From Silene latifolia (lineage: Eukaryota; Streptophyta; Magnoliopsida; Caryophyllales; Caryophyllaceae): a stretch of DNA of 64,000 nucleotides. The translations under genes were made by a program, and so were the position numbers. Below are positions 46,547 through 58,310 of the stretch, piece after piece (position 1 is the first letter of the stretch; each line of letters opens with the position of its first letter). The notes below the pieces were generated by a model. It had not been told where the DNA came from. It did not search any database and worked only from the letters and a program-made list of their open reading frames with translations. The stretch is from assembly GCF_048544455.1 (NCBI RefSeq), contig NC_133537.1, positions 20,955,541-21,019,540 on the forward strand, read 5' to 3'.

Positions 46547-47394
46547 CAAGGCTCTAATCGCATGTGAGAAAACTTCTAAATTAAATATTTAATCTAGTGG
46601 TTGAGACACAATCGATAATAATTCTATTTCTTAATGTTCAATAAGTTAAGGTTTCATGCTCTAAAATCTTTTACTTACTCATTATCTTTTTAGCCAACTT
46701 GATCTTTACGTTTTATATTAACAAATAAAGAAAACAAATTGTTGGAGACATATGGCTTCTGAAAGCCATGTTTTCTCTTCTTTGATGTTTTTAACTTTAT
46801 AAGCTTTTGCTCACCTTTTTTAATTTATTGAGTTGTTCTATAAAATGGTTTTCGTTTGCATGCAATCCATAGTTTGATTTATGGATTTCTAACAACTTTT
46901 ATTAAACTAATATATCTCTGGTTTATTTTTCTTCACTTGAGGTCTAAATCACAATATTATTCCGATAATATGATAATCGAGATAACAAGTCCTCTCCCAA
47001 TAGAAGCATATACCTCTAATAGATTAGTGCATGATGGGTATTAATATATCAAATCAATAATAATTTGGGTGCTTAGTTGCGTGAAATCCATGGTCCATTG
47101 GCTTGTAATCTTGTATCCTAGGTTTTGGTTAGTTGTAGGAATCTTGTAAGCATGCATAAGCCAACATTGATACATTGATTAATAGGAAGAAAATTGTGAA
47201 TCACAAAAACTTCATAATCTTTATATTTTATAGGGTCGTCAGTAGACATTACTGACTCGATCAAATTAAGGGACACTCATTTCTAACATTACTACAGAGA
47301 ATCTCCTAATCTCCTCTCACGTGCCCTCCAATTCCAAACCGACCATGTGCCACCCATATTTTTGTTAACACAATGTATGCATAAGGTGTAGATT
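46547..47394. other. Non-coding stretch, nothing recognised
   Basis: AT-rich intergenic DNA without paired element ends or a coding frame I can support. Confidence 0.5.
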
Positions 47395-47395
47395 T

Positions 47396-47820
47396 GGCAA
47401 AATCAACCGGATTCAAAAAGGTTGATCCGAGATCCGTAATCGACCCGAACTGCCGCACCTGAATAACTCCTGAAGTCCAAATTGACCCGACCCGACCCGA
47501 AAATGACCCGAGCTTTCATGGACCCGTAACAGACCCGACTCGAAATGCCCGATCGGAAACCACTCAACCCGAAAATGACCCGACAAAATAAAACTCTAAT
47601 TGACGCCAAAAGACTTGAAATGCCCTTTTCTCTCTTAATCATTGACATGAAAATGACCCGACCCAAAATAACCCGACCAGTTTGACCCGAAATAGATCCG
47701 ACCAACAAACCCGAAAAAGAGCCGGAATCCGAAATGACTCGGCCCGACCCGAGCTAACCCGAAAATTTGAGAAATCCAAAATGGCCCGGCCCGAACCCGA
47801 CCCGTTAACCCGATTTGCCA
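47396..47820. mobile_element. GACCCGA-rich element abutting the LINE
   Basis: Starts near GGCAAAATCAACCGG and ends CCCGATTTGCC, giving short inverted ends (GGCAAA / TTTGCC). The interior is dozens of GACCCGA/CCCGAAAATGACC units. A second sequence of this type lies at 53860-54195. I found no target-site duplication, perhaps because the right end touches the LINE truncation point. Confidence 0.6.
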
Positions 47821-50800
47821 GGTCAAGGAGTGACGGATTTTGCAAGAGCGGCGGCGGTTTTCTGGAAACAGCGAGCAAAGATTAAGTGGATGATTGACGG
47901 GGACACTTGCACAAAATACTTCTTCAATTGGGTCAAAGGTCGAGCGGGGCGAAACTATATACATGGGATAAAAGACTCGGATGGAATTTGGCTTTATGAA
48001 GAAGAACGGGTCCGCGAAGAATTCCAGAAAGTTTTTATGGATCTTTATTTATCCCGGGACGACAGTGTGGAATGGAGGGACCGCTCCTTGTTTGAGCACA
48101 CGCTTAAGTATCTTGATCACTCTTTCCCCCAAGATGAGTTGGACCGACTAAGTAGGCCTTTCTCTGCTAAGGAGGTCCGAGCAGCAGTTTTCCAAATGGG
48201 TCCTCTCAAAGCTCCGGGTCCGGATGGTATACCTGCGGTCTTTTTCCAACGATCTTTGGTCAATGGTCAAAGGTGACTTTACAAAGGCCATCCTTTCTAT
48301 CCCGATCGGGAGGGTGCTACGAGAGGTCAATAGGACCTTTATTGCGCTTATCCCAAAGAAAGAAAATCCGAGGGAGTTCTGATTACCGTCCTATTAGTCT
48401 ATGTAACGTGGTGATGAGAATTGTGACAAAATGTATAGCAAAAGGTGGCAAAAGTGATGGGCTCGCTTGTAAGTGAGACATGAATGCTTTCCTACCAGGA
48501 AGGAGCATCGGTGACAATATTCTTGTGGCTCATGAGGCCATCAACAAAATCTCGTCCCATGGATACGGAGACAGTGCGCCTGGGTGCTTTCAAGGCGGAT
48601 ATGAGTAAGGCATATGCAGAGTCGAGATGGGATTTCTTGGAAGCGGTGTTGGTAAGGTACGGTTTCCCAAAGACATTTGATTACGCTCATGATGAGCTGC
48701 GTGACGACGGTAAGCTATGAAATTCTGGTCAATGGCATCCCCTTACCACAATTCAAGCCTAAATGTGGCCTACGGCAAGGTGATCCCCTATCCCCTTACC
48801 TCTTCATTCTGTGTATGGAAGTGCTATCCCGCAACATTGATCACGCTCATAACCTACGGTTGATTCATGGAATTCAATTAGTTAGGGGGGTCCGACCAAT
48901 TACACATCTTTTCTTTGCGGATGATTCGGTTTTCTTCTTCAAGGATAAAGGGGATACGGTGACCCGCTTGGTGCAACTCATACAGGATTATTGTGAAGCG
49001 TCTGGTCAGAGGTTAAATGTGGATAAATCAGGGATACTCTTCAGCCCGAGTACTACCCTGGTTAAAGCACAAAAAATTATGAAAGACTTCAATATCAGGA
49101 AGAACAATGGTATTGGGAAATACCTGGGCATCCCGGCGGAATTCAAAGAATCAAAACAGGGCATCTTCAATGCACTTATTGACCATGTCACCAGACGCAT
49201 CTCTTCGTGGAATGGGATTTTTCTCTCACCAGCAGGACGTCTTACTCTGATTTCATCGGTTCTATCCAATCTCTCGAATTACTTTCTATCGGTCTTTAAA
49301 GTTCCGGTAAGTGTGGCAAAAAAGATTAATTCTATTTTGGCACAATTTTGGTGGACGGGATGTAAGATGGGGCATAATATCCACTGGTGTAGTAAAAATT
49401 TCCTAAGCTTACCGAAGAGTGTGGGTGGGTTAGGCATTCGTAATGTCAAATGCCTTAACCAAGCTCTCTTAGCCAAACTGGGATGGAGAATTGTTTCTGG
49501 AGAGTCATCTCTTTTTTGCAGGATATTCAGACAAAAGCTTTTTGGGTCTCAAGTGGTTTTACAGGGTATGACACCTATCAGGGGCAATGGATGTTCTTGG
49601 GGCATACGTAGTATTTTGCATGGGCTCTCAATTGTTATGGAAAATATTGGCTGGAAACCTGGTATTGATTCGAGGCTGAATGTCTGGACTGCGCGATGGG
49701 TAGGGGGAGAGCGACCGGAGCCTAGGATTGAATGGTTAAATCATGGAAATAGTCATCTTGCTAACCTCCAGGTTAGGACCCTTCTCCTACGACGATGGTA
49801 GCTGGAATAAAGAATTCATAGAGGGCATGTTCACGGAGGAATGGGCTACACGGATTCTCGCTATACCGAGGTATGAAATCATTGGGTGATAGAGCCTATT
49901 GGCCACGCACAACGTCAGGCATATACACGGTAAAGAGTGGGTATGGTCTTACTTTTGAAGAACATATGAAAAATGCTGGGACTGTAAAGGATAATGGTAG
50001 GCTAAATGATCGAGGTCGGCTTTTTTGTCGGAAAATGTTATGGAAACTACCTGTGCCTCAGATGTGGAAAATTCTTATTTGGAAAATTATTACCAATGTG
50101 ATACCGACTGGACAAGAGTTTTCCAAGCGCAATATTGAAGTAGACTTCTTCTGCGGTATGTGCAGGGGGGACCAACGAGTCATAGAAACCTCGGAGCATC
50201 TCTTTCGGGACTGTGGTTTTTCAAGTAGAATCTGGGCAGGTTCGCTACTTGGTATAAGGGTAGAGGGTGCTAGAGGCACCCCCATTTCTGATTGGATCTA
50301 TGATTGGATATACTATCTGAGCAAACGAGAGGAGGGGATGTGCCAGGTGGTACATTTTGTGGCTGTCTTGTGGGGTCTGTGGACTATGAGAAATAGAATA
50401 AAATTCCAGGATCAGGTAGTGCAGTCGCATTTGATCGCGAATATGTTCTATAACGTCGTTGGGGAGAGAGCGAAAATCTTGTGCAATGATCTGGCCTCAA
50501 AACAGGCTCAAAATGACAGGCGAAGTGAGAATGATGGGTCGTCTCAAAGGGAGATTATGGCTATTCGCAATGGCAATCCTGTTCACATTATAGGTAAGCC
50601 GGAGGGATGTGCTGTGATAAGGGTAAAAGTGGATGCTAGTTAGGTCGGGTCCTCGATGCGGCCTTCGGGTGGGTTGCGTATGATGATACGGGGCAGGAAC
50701 TGGGTCGAAGGCAAGTGCGTACCAGGGCAGAATCACCGCTGCAAGCTGAAGCATTGGGCGTCCGTGATATCGTGGAATGGGCACGAGAGGAGCGAATATA

Positions 50801-50999
50801 CCATCTGGACATCTCATCGGACTGTCTGCAACTTATAATTCAAATCGCAGAGGTTGACAGAGGTAGCCATATGATTGAAGGGATCTTAGAAGACATTCGG
50901 AACGCGTTTAGCTTCTTTCACTGTTTATGTTTTAGTTTTATTCCAAGGCACTTAAATGGCCTTGCGCATAGCTTAGCTAAGCAGGCCATTAAACTGTGA
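47819..50999 (+). pseudogene. LINE ORF2: reverse transcriptase, zinc-binding region, RNase H; frameshifted
   Basis: Blocks in order: KAPGPDGIPAVFF (48210), DYRPISLCNV (48380), FLPGRSIGDNILVAHEA (48490), KADMSKAYAESRWDF (catalytic Asp), CGLRQGDPLSPYLFILCME (48760), LFFADDSVFFF (FADD intact, 48910), KYLGIP, AGRLTLISSVLSNL, GGLGIRNVKCLNQALLAKLGW, zf-RVT with FFCGMCRGDQRVIETSEHLFRDCG (50145), RNase H with LQAEALGVRDI and HLNGLAHSLAKQA (50960). Frame breaks near 48245, 48470, 48700, 49800 and 50640 make it non-functional; the longest piece is 374 codons. Confidence 0.92.
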
Positions 51000-51017
51000 A
51001 ACCTTCATTTACAGCTG

Positions 51018-51053
<36 letters not shown>
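47819..51053 (+). mobile_element. 5'-truncated L1-type LINE with A-tail
   Basis: The coding sequence starts abruptly inside ORF2 after the endonuclease (FWKQRAKIKWMIDGDTCTKYF). It continues through reverse transcriptase, zinc-binding region and RNase H, and ends with 36 uninterrupted A residues (51018-51053). The perfect A-tail points to a fairly recent insertion. The 5' boundary coincides with the end of the GACCCGA element. Confidence 0.9.
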
Positions 51054-51056
<3 letters not shown>

Positions 51057-51231
51057 CGTTTCTTTTCATGTGTAATTTTGTGGGGTTATTTAATCATTAC
51101 ACTACATTCTTTTAACTCAAACCTATTACTCGTTTTTTTTTTAGACAAAGATGTACTATTTTTATAGATTGCATAAAAACCGAGTACATACAAACCAGTT
51201 ACAAAACAAACCAAGGGCCACTACAAACCCC

Positions 51232-52134
51232 TTAACTAGTAGAAACACAACTAACATAACTAATACTCGTACTACAAACAGAATTAACAACACAAAGACG
51301 ACGTTTTTTAAACGAAGGATGATGGTCAAATAGGATCGATCCTTCATCCTTTCTCTTAGAACCCGCAACCATCTTCAAAGCTTTTGTTTCCATAAACCTG
51401 CAAAAAATAGATAAACGCCTAACCATTAACATAGACTTTTTCTTTACCTTAGCTCGAACATGACTCGAACAATGTTGGTAAGAAGACTTTCCCACAACTC
51501 GGCTACATGCTCTGATTGAATTCTTCTTCACAGCTGAGAAAACAAACTCACTTTGACTTGGCAAGGAGTTAGGACCGACATTGTCAGGTTGGTCCAAAAA
51601 GACGCTATCAGTGAAAAAAACGTTGCCAACCTCCCTAAAGTGATCGGAAAACTTATCATGTGAAAAACGAGGTCGCTTAACCTCATGAGATTCAACTTCT
51701 TCATCAAAAGTAACCAAATTACTAGGAGGACCAATGTCCACAGTAGTAAAATGATTCATAGGCGAAGGAGAAAAAGAGAAAACTACTGCTTCCCGTAAAG
51801 GACCTTCAAGGGGAGTTCCCGCCAAAGTAAAAGATTGTGTGAAGAGGGGGCGAACCTTCATGTAAACCCCCGATTTAGGATGGAAAAATTGCAAATTCCT
51901 CCCAAGCATCAAGTTTTTGTAATCTTTAGCAGAGAGATACAATTTTTTGCGGGATTGCTTTTTGTTAGAGAAGCTGCATTTTGAAGTTTCCGGGGTAAAG
52001 GAAAGGGACGATTTACTATCATACTGAACTGGCGAGGGAGAGAACTCAGAGACGGTGTTTGAGTCCATAAGCAAGTCTGAACTCCCACTACTTACGACTT
52101 GCTCACAACAAACCGCATTATCCAACAACTCCAT
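51232..52134 (-). CDS. 300-codon frame following the TPR gene, probably its C-terminal part
   Basis: ATG at 52134 (MELLDNAVCCEQ) to TAA at 51232. Serine-rich N-terminus, then KKLYLSAKDYKNLMLGRN, a moderately hydrophobic stretch around PLFTQSFTLAGTPLEGPLREAVV, and basic motifs (KRPRF, KKRRL) that could be nuclear signals. No domain that I recognise. It starts 14 bp after the stop of the TPR frame and the two frames overlap, which suggests one ancestral coding region split by a 1-base change near the TAG/AGT repeat. It could instead be a separate gene or not coding. The LINE A-tail lies ~180 bp beyond its stop, tail to tail. Confidence 0.5.
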   Translation of the reverse strand: MELLDNAVCCEQVVSSGSSDLLMDSNTVSEFSPSPVQYDSKSSLSFTPETSKCSFSNKKQSRKKLYLSAKDYKNLMLGRNLQFFHPKSGVYMKVRPLFTQSFTLAGTPLEGPLREAVVFSFSPSPMNHFTTVDIGPPSNLVTFDEEVESHEVKRPRFSHDKFSDHFREVGNVFFTDSVFLDQPDNVGPNSLPSQSEFVFSAVKKNSIRACSRVVGKSSYQHCSSHVRAKVKKKSMLMVRRLSIFCRFMETKALKMVAGSKRKDEGSILFDHHPSFKKRRLCVVNSVCSTSISYVSCVSTS

Positions 52135-52147
52135 ATTACTACTACTA

Positions 52148-52804
52148 CTACAAGAAGCAAGCTTCACTCACAACACCAGGAATTACAAACGTGTTGTCCA
52201 TCTCAGCATTTAGAAGAGGTTTCTTACCTTTCTTGTCCCTATCTAAGGGATCAAAATGATAAGCGACACGTTTACCATTGGTATTCAAAAGCAAGCCTTC
52301 AGATACGGAGCTCAACTCACGAGCAGCATCCTTATTTTTTGGGTCAAGATTCAAGGCATGTTCAAAATAATCTAGGGCCTCCGCAAGTAAATTCAATTTC
52401 TTTAAGGCGGAGCCACGACGGTATAAGGCTTTCACATTACACGGATCAATGTTTAGGATAAGATTGCACAAACAGCGGGCCTCAATAAATTGAGACAGCT
52501 TTAACTCACAAGCAGTCAAGTTGAGCACAAGAGATATGGTAAGGGAAGAGGCCTCTGACGGATTATGAGAGGGCGGAATGGCAACACAGGAGAGAAAATC
52601 AAGAGCCAACTTATAAAGACTAATAGCTAGGGAGAAATTGCCATCTTTGAAAAGAGAATTACCTCGATCCTTTATCATGTGAATAGAGTAAAAAGAAGGC
52701 GCTCCCATACTCATAATCCACTTAACTAAATCATCATCATCCAAACCATTATCATCTAAGATCAACAATTCACCAAGATTAAAGAGAAGAGACATATAAT
52801 CCAT
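52148..52804 (-). CDS. TPR-domain protein
   Basis: 218 residues from ATG 52804 (MDYMSLLFNLGELL) to TAG 52148. Three tetratricopeptide repeats: SIHMIKDRGNSLFKDGNFSL (residues ~33-55), LVLNLTACELKLSQFIEARC (~85-110), VKALYRRGSALKKLNLLAEA (~120-150, ending LDPKNKDAARELS). This arrangement (first repeat with an insert, then two canonical ones) resembles TPR co-chaperones and FKBP-type TPR regions, but no FKBP or other catalytic domain is present. An open frame extends upstream to 53041 behind TTTTGCAG, which may be an acceptor of a 5' UTR intron. The start is chosen as the first ATG before the repeats. Four TAG codons in a row end the frame. Best candidate for a host gene in the window. Confidence 0.75.
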   Translation of the reverse strand: MDYMSLLFNLGELLILDDNGLDDDDLVKWIMSMGAPSFYSIHMIKDRGNSLFKDGNFSLAISLYKLALDFLSCVAIPPSHNPSEASSLTISLVLNLTACELKLSQFIEARCLCNLILNIDPCNVKALYRRGSALKKLNLLAEALDYFEHALNLDPKNKDAARELSSVSEGLLLNTNGKRVAYHFDPLDRDKKGKKPLLNAEMDNTFVIPGVVSEACFL

Positions 52805-53041
52805 TGAAAAGGAGCTTAAATAGAACCAGAGATGGAAAGACCAACTAGAATTCTTGACAGAAATCAAGTCACAAAAGACGAAAGATGTGTGATTGATTAG
52901 AGAAAGAGAAAGAAAGCACAGGGAATTCAAACCCACTAATCCAATTGAAGCCGACGGTGGAATATAGAAGCAAAGAAAAAACGCATCCACCAACCACACC
53001 AGAGAAAAACTCGGCCACCTAGATATAGCATATAACTGCAA

Positions 53042-53261
53042 AAGAAGAGGAAATACTCCGATTGAAGAGGATAAAGGTGCTCTCGCCGGCGACCTACAAA
53101 GGTACGGTGAGGTCGTCGGCGAGAGAGTAGAGGGTGTGGTGGAGAGGCGGTTGAAAATTTAGGTTTTTTGGGGGTTTTTTTGGCGGCTTGTGGTTGTCCA
53201 AACCTATTACTCGGCTGATCACTTGGTATATATGTATACATAATTTGAAGATAACCACATA
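53042..53261 (-). promoter_or_regulatory. Probable 5' region of the TPR gene
   Basis: On the minus strand: C/A-rich tract, CTCTCCACCACACCCTC, then CTCGCCGACGACCTCACC, typical in composition of a plant 5' UTR, and a possible first exon before TTTTGCAG at ~53037. No clear TATA box. A Stowaway MITE sits immediately beyond. Confidence 0.4.
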
Positions 53262-53519
53262 CTTTTTCCATTCAACTCCACTCTACCACTTTTCATTTTC
53301 TACACTATTCACAAGTGAACATTCAGTTTCGATTTTCTCTCGATACATAAGTGAAAATATATTCATGTATGATCTTGTTTGATTCGTCTTTACGAATACA
53401 TTAAAAATATTTAACTTTTATAATTTTTGCAAATACGTAGCTAACGATATTTACCACGTAAAACACGCGTTGGCAAACGTGAAAAAGCAAAGTGGTAGAG
53501 TGGAGTTGAATGGAGGAAG
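53262..53519. mobile_element. Stowaway-like MITE, 258 bp
   Basis: Ends CTTTTTCCATTCAACTCC and GGAGTTGAATGGAGGAAG, flanked by TA (53260-53261, 53520-53521). The same 258-bp family occurs in opposite orientation at 63146-63403. Confidence 0.9.
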
Positions 53520-53639
53520 TATATATATGCAGCTATTATATTAGGATATAAATATAATAATTGAGTTCCAATTTTTATATTTTATTATATATTATATTTA
53601 TATCCTAGGAACCCCCTCACTCGAATAATCATTTCATTG

Positions 53640-53850
53640 GGTTTGAAGAGTGGTTAGTGTACATGCTTCATTCCCCATATCATGTGTTGAAATTCCACTT
53701 CGTGAGTTATTGGAGGCTGTCAGGCCGGATTTGAGCCCGTGACCTTTGATCACACTGGCTCTAATACCATGATAGATGAATCATGTCAACTAAAACCTTG
53801 AGGTGATTGTTGAAATCCAACTATTATATTTATATCCTATTATTATACTT
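53640..53850 (-). mobile_element. TRIM- or copia-derived fragment with primer-site-like motif
   Basis: On the minus strand: TGGTATTAGAGCC (53772-53760), one base off the initiator-Met primer site TGGTATCAGAGCC. It is followed by a B-box-like CGGGCTCAAATCC. TGTTGAAAT, a common LTR start, occurs at about 53684 and 53803. ATATTTATATCCTA appears on both sides. Boundaries are uncertain. Confidence 0.4.
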
Positions 53851-53859
53851 AGTAAGGCT

Positions 53860-54195
53860 GATTCGACTCGGGACACTTGACCAGGTTGCAAACCCTACCA
53901 AACAAAACCCGAAAATATTGCAAACTGAAACCGACCCGTCCCGACACGATGATGACCGGTAATCCACAAAACCCGATTAAGATAAACTCGAAACCGAACC
54001 CCACCTGATCCAAGATGACCCGTAACCCGAGTCAACCCGATATATTTTTCGACCGGACCAGACAGCTAACACGACATTGAATACAACCCGACATTGACGG
54101 AAAGTCACCTCATAAAGACCAAATGATAAGTAATATAACCCAACCCGAATTTGAATCAATTAGACCCAATTCCGGACCCGAGTGACCTAATTGGC
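53860..54195. mobile_element. Second GACCCGA-rich sequence
   Basis: Repeated ACCCGAAA, GACCCGTAACCCGA, ACCCGACATTGA motifs, like 47396-47820. Ends not defined. Confidence 0.5.
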
Positions 54196-55439
54196 ACCTC
54201 GTTATGTAGCTACGAGTTCCATCATCATTATAAAATAATGTACTACTAGGTATAGTGTTTGATCTATGTGCACTCTTCCTAAAACCCGTAATAAACTCGC
54301 TCTCTTTTCTCTAACACAATTTAGATTTAATTATTTGTTCATGTCGGCCAGTTGCGGAGTCAGGATTTGAAATTAACGGGAACGAAAAATTTCAGCGGAC
54401 TCAAAGGGATAATAGTTTAAGGTAACCTCTTTAAAAATCAGCGAGGGCGAGCGCTCCCCTCCCCCTTACTCCACCAATGATGTCGAGACAACTACAATCA
54501 ATCTTTCATTATCAACTAAATAAACATTACAGCATTACTTCATTGGAGTCATGTATATTTAGCTCTATTAATCCCCACCAACATAACTAGATGCACGATA
54601 AGACCACATGAATCCACAAGGGATCGATCAAAAAAGAAGAAATCGAAAATGACATTGAAATATTGCATAGAAGCAAAGCAATATTATCTTCCTAGCATAA
54701 TGGAAAAATAAGTTAATAATGCGGCCGCAATTGAACAAAATAAAAAGTTGTACAAATAAAGCCAACCAAAAATGGGAGTGGTATGTAGGCCGCAATGTCG
54801 GAAAATTGTAACAATAGGCCAAAACGATAATGTATCCATCAACCATGCACTATAAATTTTGACATTTTTTTTTTGACATGTACTTGTAGGATTTATATAT
54901 CTATATATTCCTTTATGTCCATTCAAATAAACTCGTACTGCATTATCTTATAAATTTAAATATTCGATGTTTAATTCTGAACACATAAAGTTGTGCATGA
55001 GTTAGATGTGTAGCTGCCATTGTTTGTTAAAGCACTATGACTTTAACCTAGTGTGTTTCCTTGATCTAACATTCCATTTTGTTGCTTTCATTTAACTACC
55101 CTATTGGTGTTGTTTTGTTAATCAATCAATCAATACTCCCTAGATCATGACTGTGTTTAATTTTTACATCAAGAATAGGGATATGAATAAACAAATGAAA
55201 AAAATAATCGAGTTGATATAAAATTACAAAAAGGGTAATTGAACGTATTGACAAATTCACATCAAAATTGGCTTATAAGGGTAAGTTGGACATTTGCATG
55301 ACGATGGCCAATGGATATATGATTAATCTGAGTTATTCAAAATAGAAATTGCAGAAGTTTATTATGATTTTTTTTTATAAGTTAAGAAAATTAGATTGAT
55401 CCTCTAGGGTAGGACTAACATATCTCATCCTTTCGAATG
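54196..55439. other. Non-coding stretch
   Basis: No gene. 54355-54480 (TTGCGGAGTCAGGATTTGAA ... CGAGCGCTCCCCTCCCCC) has the look of one end of a hAT-type element, without a partner. Confidence 0.45.
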
Positions 55440-56019
55440 AGTGAGGTAAGTTGAAGCCACCGGCTTTCAAACCACCTCGAAGGAGTTGGACATGAATGCT
55501 CAATAGAAGCCATAAAGTCAACAATCTTGTTGGATTCACGGAAACAATGTTTAATTATCACTTTATCGAAAAAATAAAAATCTAATTTCACAACTTTGAT
55601 AATACTAGAAATTTCCTAAGGAATTTGCCAAGTACTACGAATTGAGTTAATGACACATAAATTATCACCTTCGACAATTAACTTTGAGATACCTAAGTAT
55701 TTATCTGTTAAAATGTCTTTTTTAAAGCGAGAGTTCCAGCAATAAGAATACTATTTGATCCGCACTTTTTCGCTCCCAACAAAACGACTTTACCATTATG
55801 ATCTCTTATAGAATATCCTAAAGTAGCTTTATTCTTATCTATTTTCGATTCGTCAAAATTTAGCTTTAGAAAACCGTCTATAGGCTTCTCCCACCAGATT
55901 TCTTCCTTACTATTCGTGTTTTTGACTGACTCATTTTTCTCGAGATTGTTGAGATCTTTATATCTAGTCTCATTGAAGTTTAGTATGAGTTGGAGGAAGT
56001 AATAACTATGACAAAACAA
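55440..56019 (-). pseudogene. LINE RNase H domain fragment
   Basis: Minus strand. WWEKPIDGFLKLNFDESKID (first catalytic Asp in FDES), TLGYSIRDHNGKVVLLGAKK, then a frame break at ~55707. KLIVEGDNLCVINSI (third Asp) and HCFRESNKIVDFMAS (C-terminal motif) follow. A nearly complete LINE-type RNase H domain with no reverse transcriptase beside it. Confidence 0.75.
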
Positions 56020-56371
56020 TAATAAAACCTTGATTTCTAAAGGATTTAAGGTTGGCCGATATGGATAATCATTTCCAATAGTACAATTAAGTAAAAAATA
56101 ATGGAAAAAAAACTAAAAAATGAAAATATCAAATTCTATAAACTTCCGTAAAAGGCTGTCAATTTTATACTAATAGGTTAAGAAGTCATATAAATACAAT
56201 TTATCTAAAAATAAAAATGAATAAATAATTAAGTGTGTATTTATTTTCTAAAAGTCACGAAGATACTAAATTAAATAATACTCTGTACAAGATTTTTTTA
56301 TTTAAAAAAAATTACACATATACGAGATGATCTTATATATGAATAAAATCATTAACTTTGTGTTCAAATAC

Positions 56372-56378
<7 letters not shown>

Positions 56379-56458
<80 letters not shown>
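56379..56458. repeat. (TA)n microsatellite, left border of the TIR element
   Basis: About 40 perfect TA units ending exactly at the left inverted repeat. Confidence 0.97.
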
Positions 56459-56461
<3 letters not shown>

Positions 56462-56626
56462 GGGATGGTGAGAGCCGTAACATAATGAGAACCATGAGAA
56501 CTTGTTGGTATATAAGGACCACTAAATTAGACTCGGTTTAATGAGATTTATCCAGTGCTTGTATAGTCAGCATCTTAGAAAATCTCAAAACACTTTATAT
56601 CGTTACAAATCGCATACCCCTCTCAC

Positions 56627-56655
56627 ACACTCTCTCTCTCTCTCTCTCTCTCTCT
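56627..56655. repeat. (CT)n microsatellite
   Basis: About 13 CT units, followed by TGCGCCTCTTTAGCTTCTCC. Looks like a 5' UTR tract of a captured gene. Confidence 0.9.
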
Positions 56656-57696
56656 GCGCCTCTTTAGCTTCTCCATCGCCGACACCGTAATTTTCCTTTT
56701 CACCGTCATTAATTGAGGTAAATTTCATGTTCAAATCTCTTCAATTTTGTAACCTAGATGATATAATTTTCGTATTATTGTAGTTGAATTATGAGTTTAT
56801 GCCAAATTTCTTTGATTGATTTTGTTTTTAAACTAAATTGATGAAATTATATTGCTTGATATGCAGTAGATTAGGGTTCATAGACAGTAAAATCTGAAAA
56901 TTAGGCATATTCCATTGTTGTTTGTAGTTAATTGTTGTTTGTAGTTGTTGGGTCCTAATTCTCCCTTAATATGATTTTGACCTAGATTCTTGGCAAGCTT
57001 GATTAGTTTTTCATTAGTATTGTCACACAACCATTCAACCTGATCTTGAGATATTGGCAAATTCGATTTATGAGGCCTTATTTTAGCCTTCTTCACCGAA
57101 GCTGCTGCAGAAACAAGCAAAACCACACGCACCATGTTACGATGCCGAGAATTAGCATTGCACCGATGTCATCACCACTGTTTTATGTATTTTTCGTTGG
57201 CAATGGTGATGGCATGGGTGTGAGAGAGGTAGCCTATACATGGCCTCTAAACTAGCCGTCTAATATGTGTATATTCTGTGTAATTGGTGAATTATACCGG
57301 GGTATATAATTGTTACCAAAAAAGAATGAGTTACTCTTAGGTTGCACATCAGACATGAAGAAACGCACAACCTCCTCGTTTTATTGATCGAGAAATTTAT
57401 TTTGTTATTTTTGTGTATGTAGTGGTTATTTTTGTGCATCTACTAAATATTTTTATGCACCTAGTCTTATTTCTATATACATAGTGATAAATTTGATTAA
57501 GAGCGTTTAAAATGTACTCGGTACTTACTTAACGGTATGCCTGCTCATCTGCTTTGGAGTGGCATGACTCCCAAAAAACTCTTCGTGTTAGCTGATCCAC
57601 AATTTCATTAGGAATGGTTGAATGAAATATTCATGTTTCATCTCTTTTTGCCCTTTTTCGAACATTTGTGATTTTGTAAGCAATCCGTAATAAATA

Positions 57697-57755
57697 CTCC
57701 CTCCGTCCCAATCTTTTGTTTATCAAAGGTAATCAAATGATTGGGACGGAGAGAG
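57697..57755. mobile_element. 59-bp Stowaway remnant (ends only)
   Basis: CTCCCTCCGTCCCAATC and GATTGGGACGGAGAGAG around a tiny core, flanked by TA (57695-57696, 57756-57757). A deletion derivative consisting of little more than the two inverted ends. Confidence 0.85.
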
Positions 57756-58242
57756 TAGCTCACATTCACTATACTCCGATGTTCTGAGAATATTGCAAGC
57801 TAAAGAGAACAAATCATAAATTGAGAAGCTTAAGAGCCCTTTTGTTTATACATACAATAACTAAATTCTTGAGGAATTATTTTTCTTAGTGAATTCCAGG
57901 ATCAGTGACAAGAGCTATATTTACAGGTTGGGTAGTAACCTTATTGCTACTCTTATTTCCAAGACCTTGAAATGATATATATTTAATTCTTTGAATCTAT
58001 TTGACCAGTGTCGACAACCTTACCATACGGGTCTGCGATACACATATAAATGTAGGACATATGCTCGACCTTTACAACATATGAAAGAGCTATTCTACTT
58101 AGGCTCATTGCGAAAAGTAACAGTAGTCCTCTCACCTTGTTTCTCTCCGTAGAGAGGTTTGGGGTCTTTATAGGTTTATAATATGGCCATGACGTCATTG
58201 CCGTTTTTACATTATGATATTTACGTTTTACTTAATTTTGAA

Positions 58243-58310
58243 AGTCAATTAGCTCAAATGGCAGAGCATTGTGCAATGCACAAAATATGGGTTCGACTCC
58301 CATATTGGCT
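58243..58310 (+). tRNA. tRNA-like sequence with aberrant anticodon arm (probable pseudo-tRNA)
   Basis: Acceptor stem AGTCAAT / ATTGGCT (7 pairs incl. one G-T), D-arm GCTC-AAATGGCA-GAGC, T-arm ATGGG-TTCGACT-CCCAT. A-box (TAGCTCAAATGG) and B-box (GGTTCGACTCC) are good Pol III promoters. The anticodon arm is TTGTGC AAT GCACAA: six pairs with a 3-nt loop, so no anticodon. Pairs with the related minus-strand sequence at 59024-59095. Confidence 0.6.
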
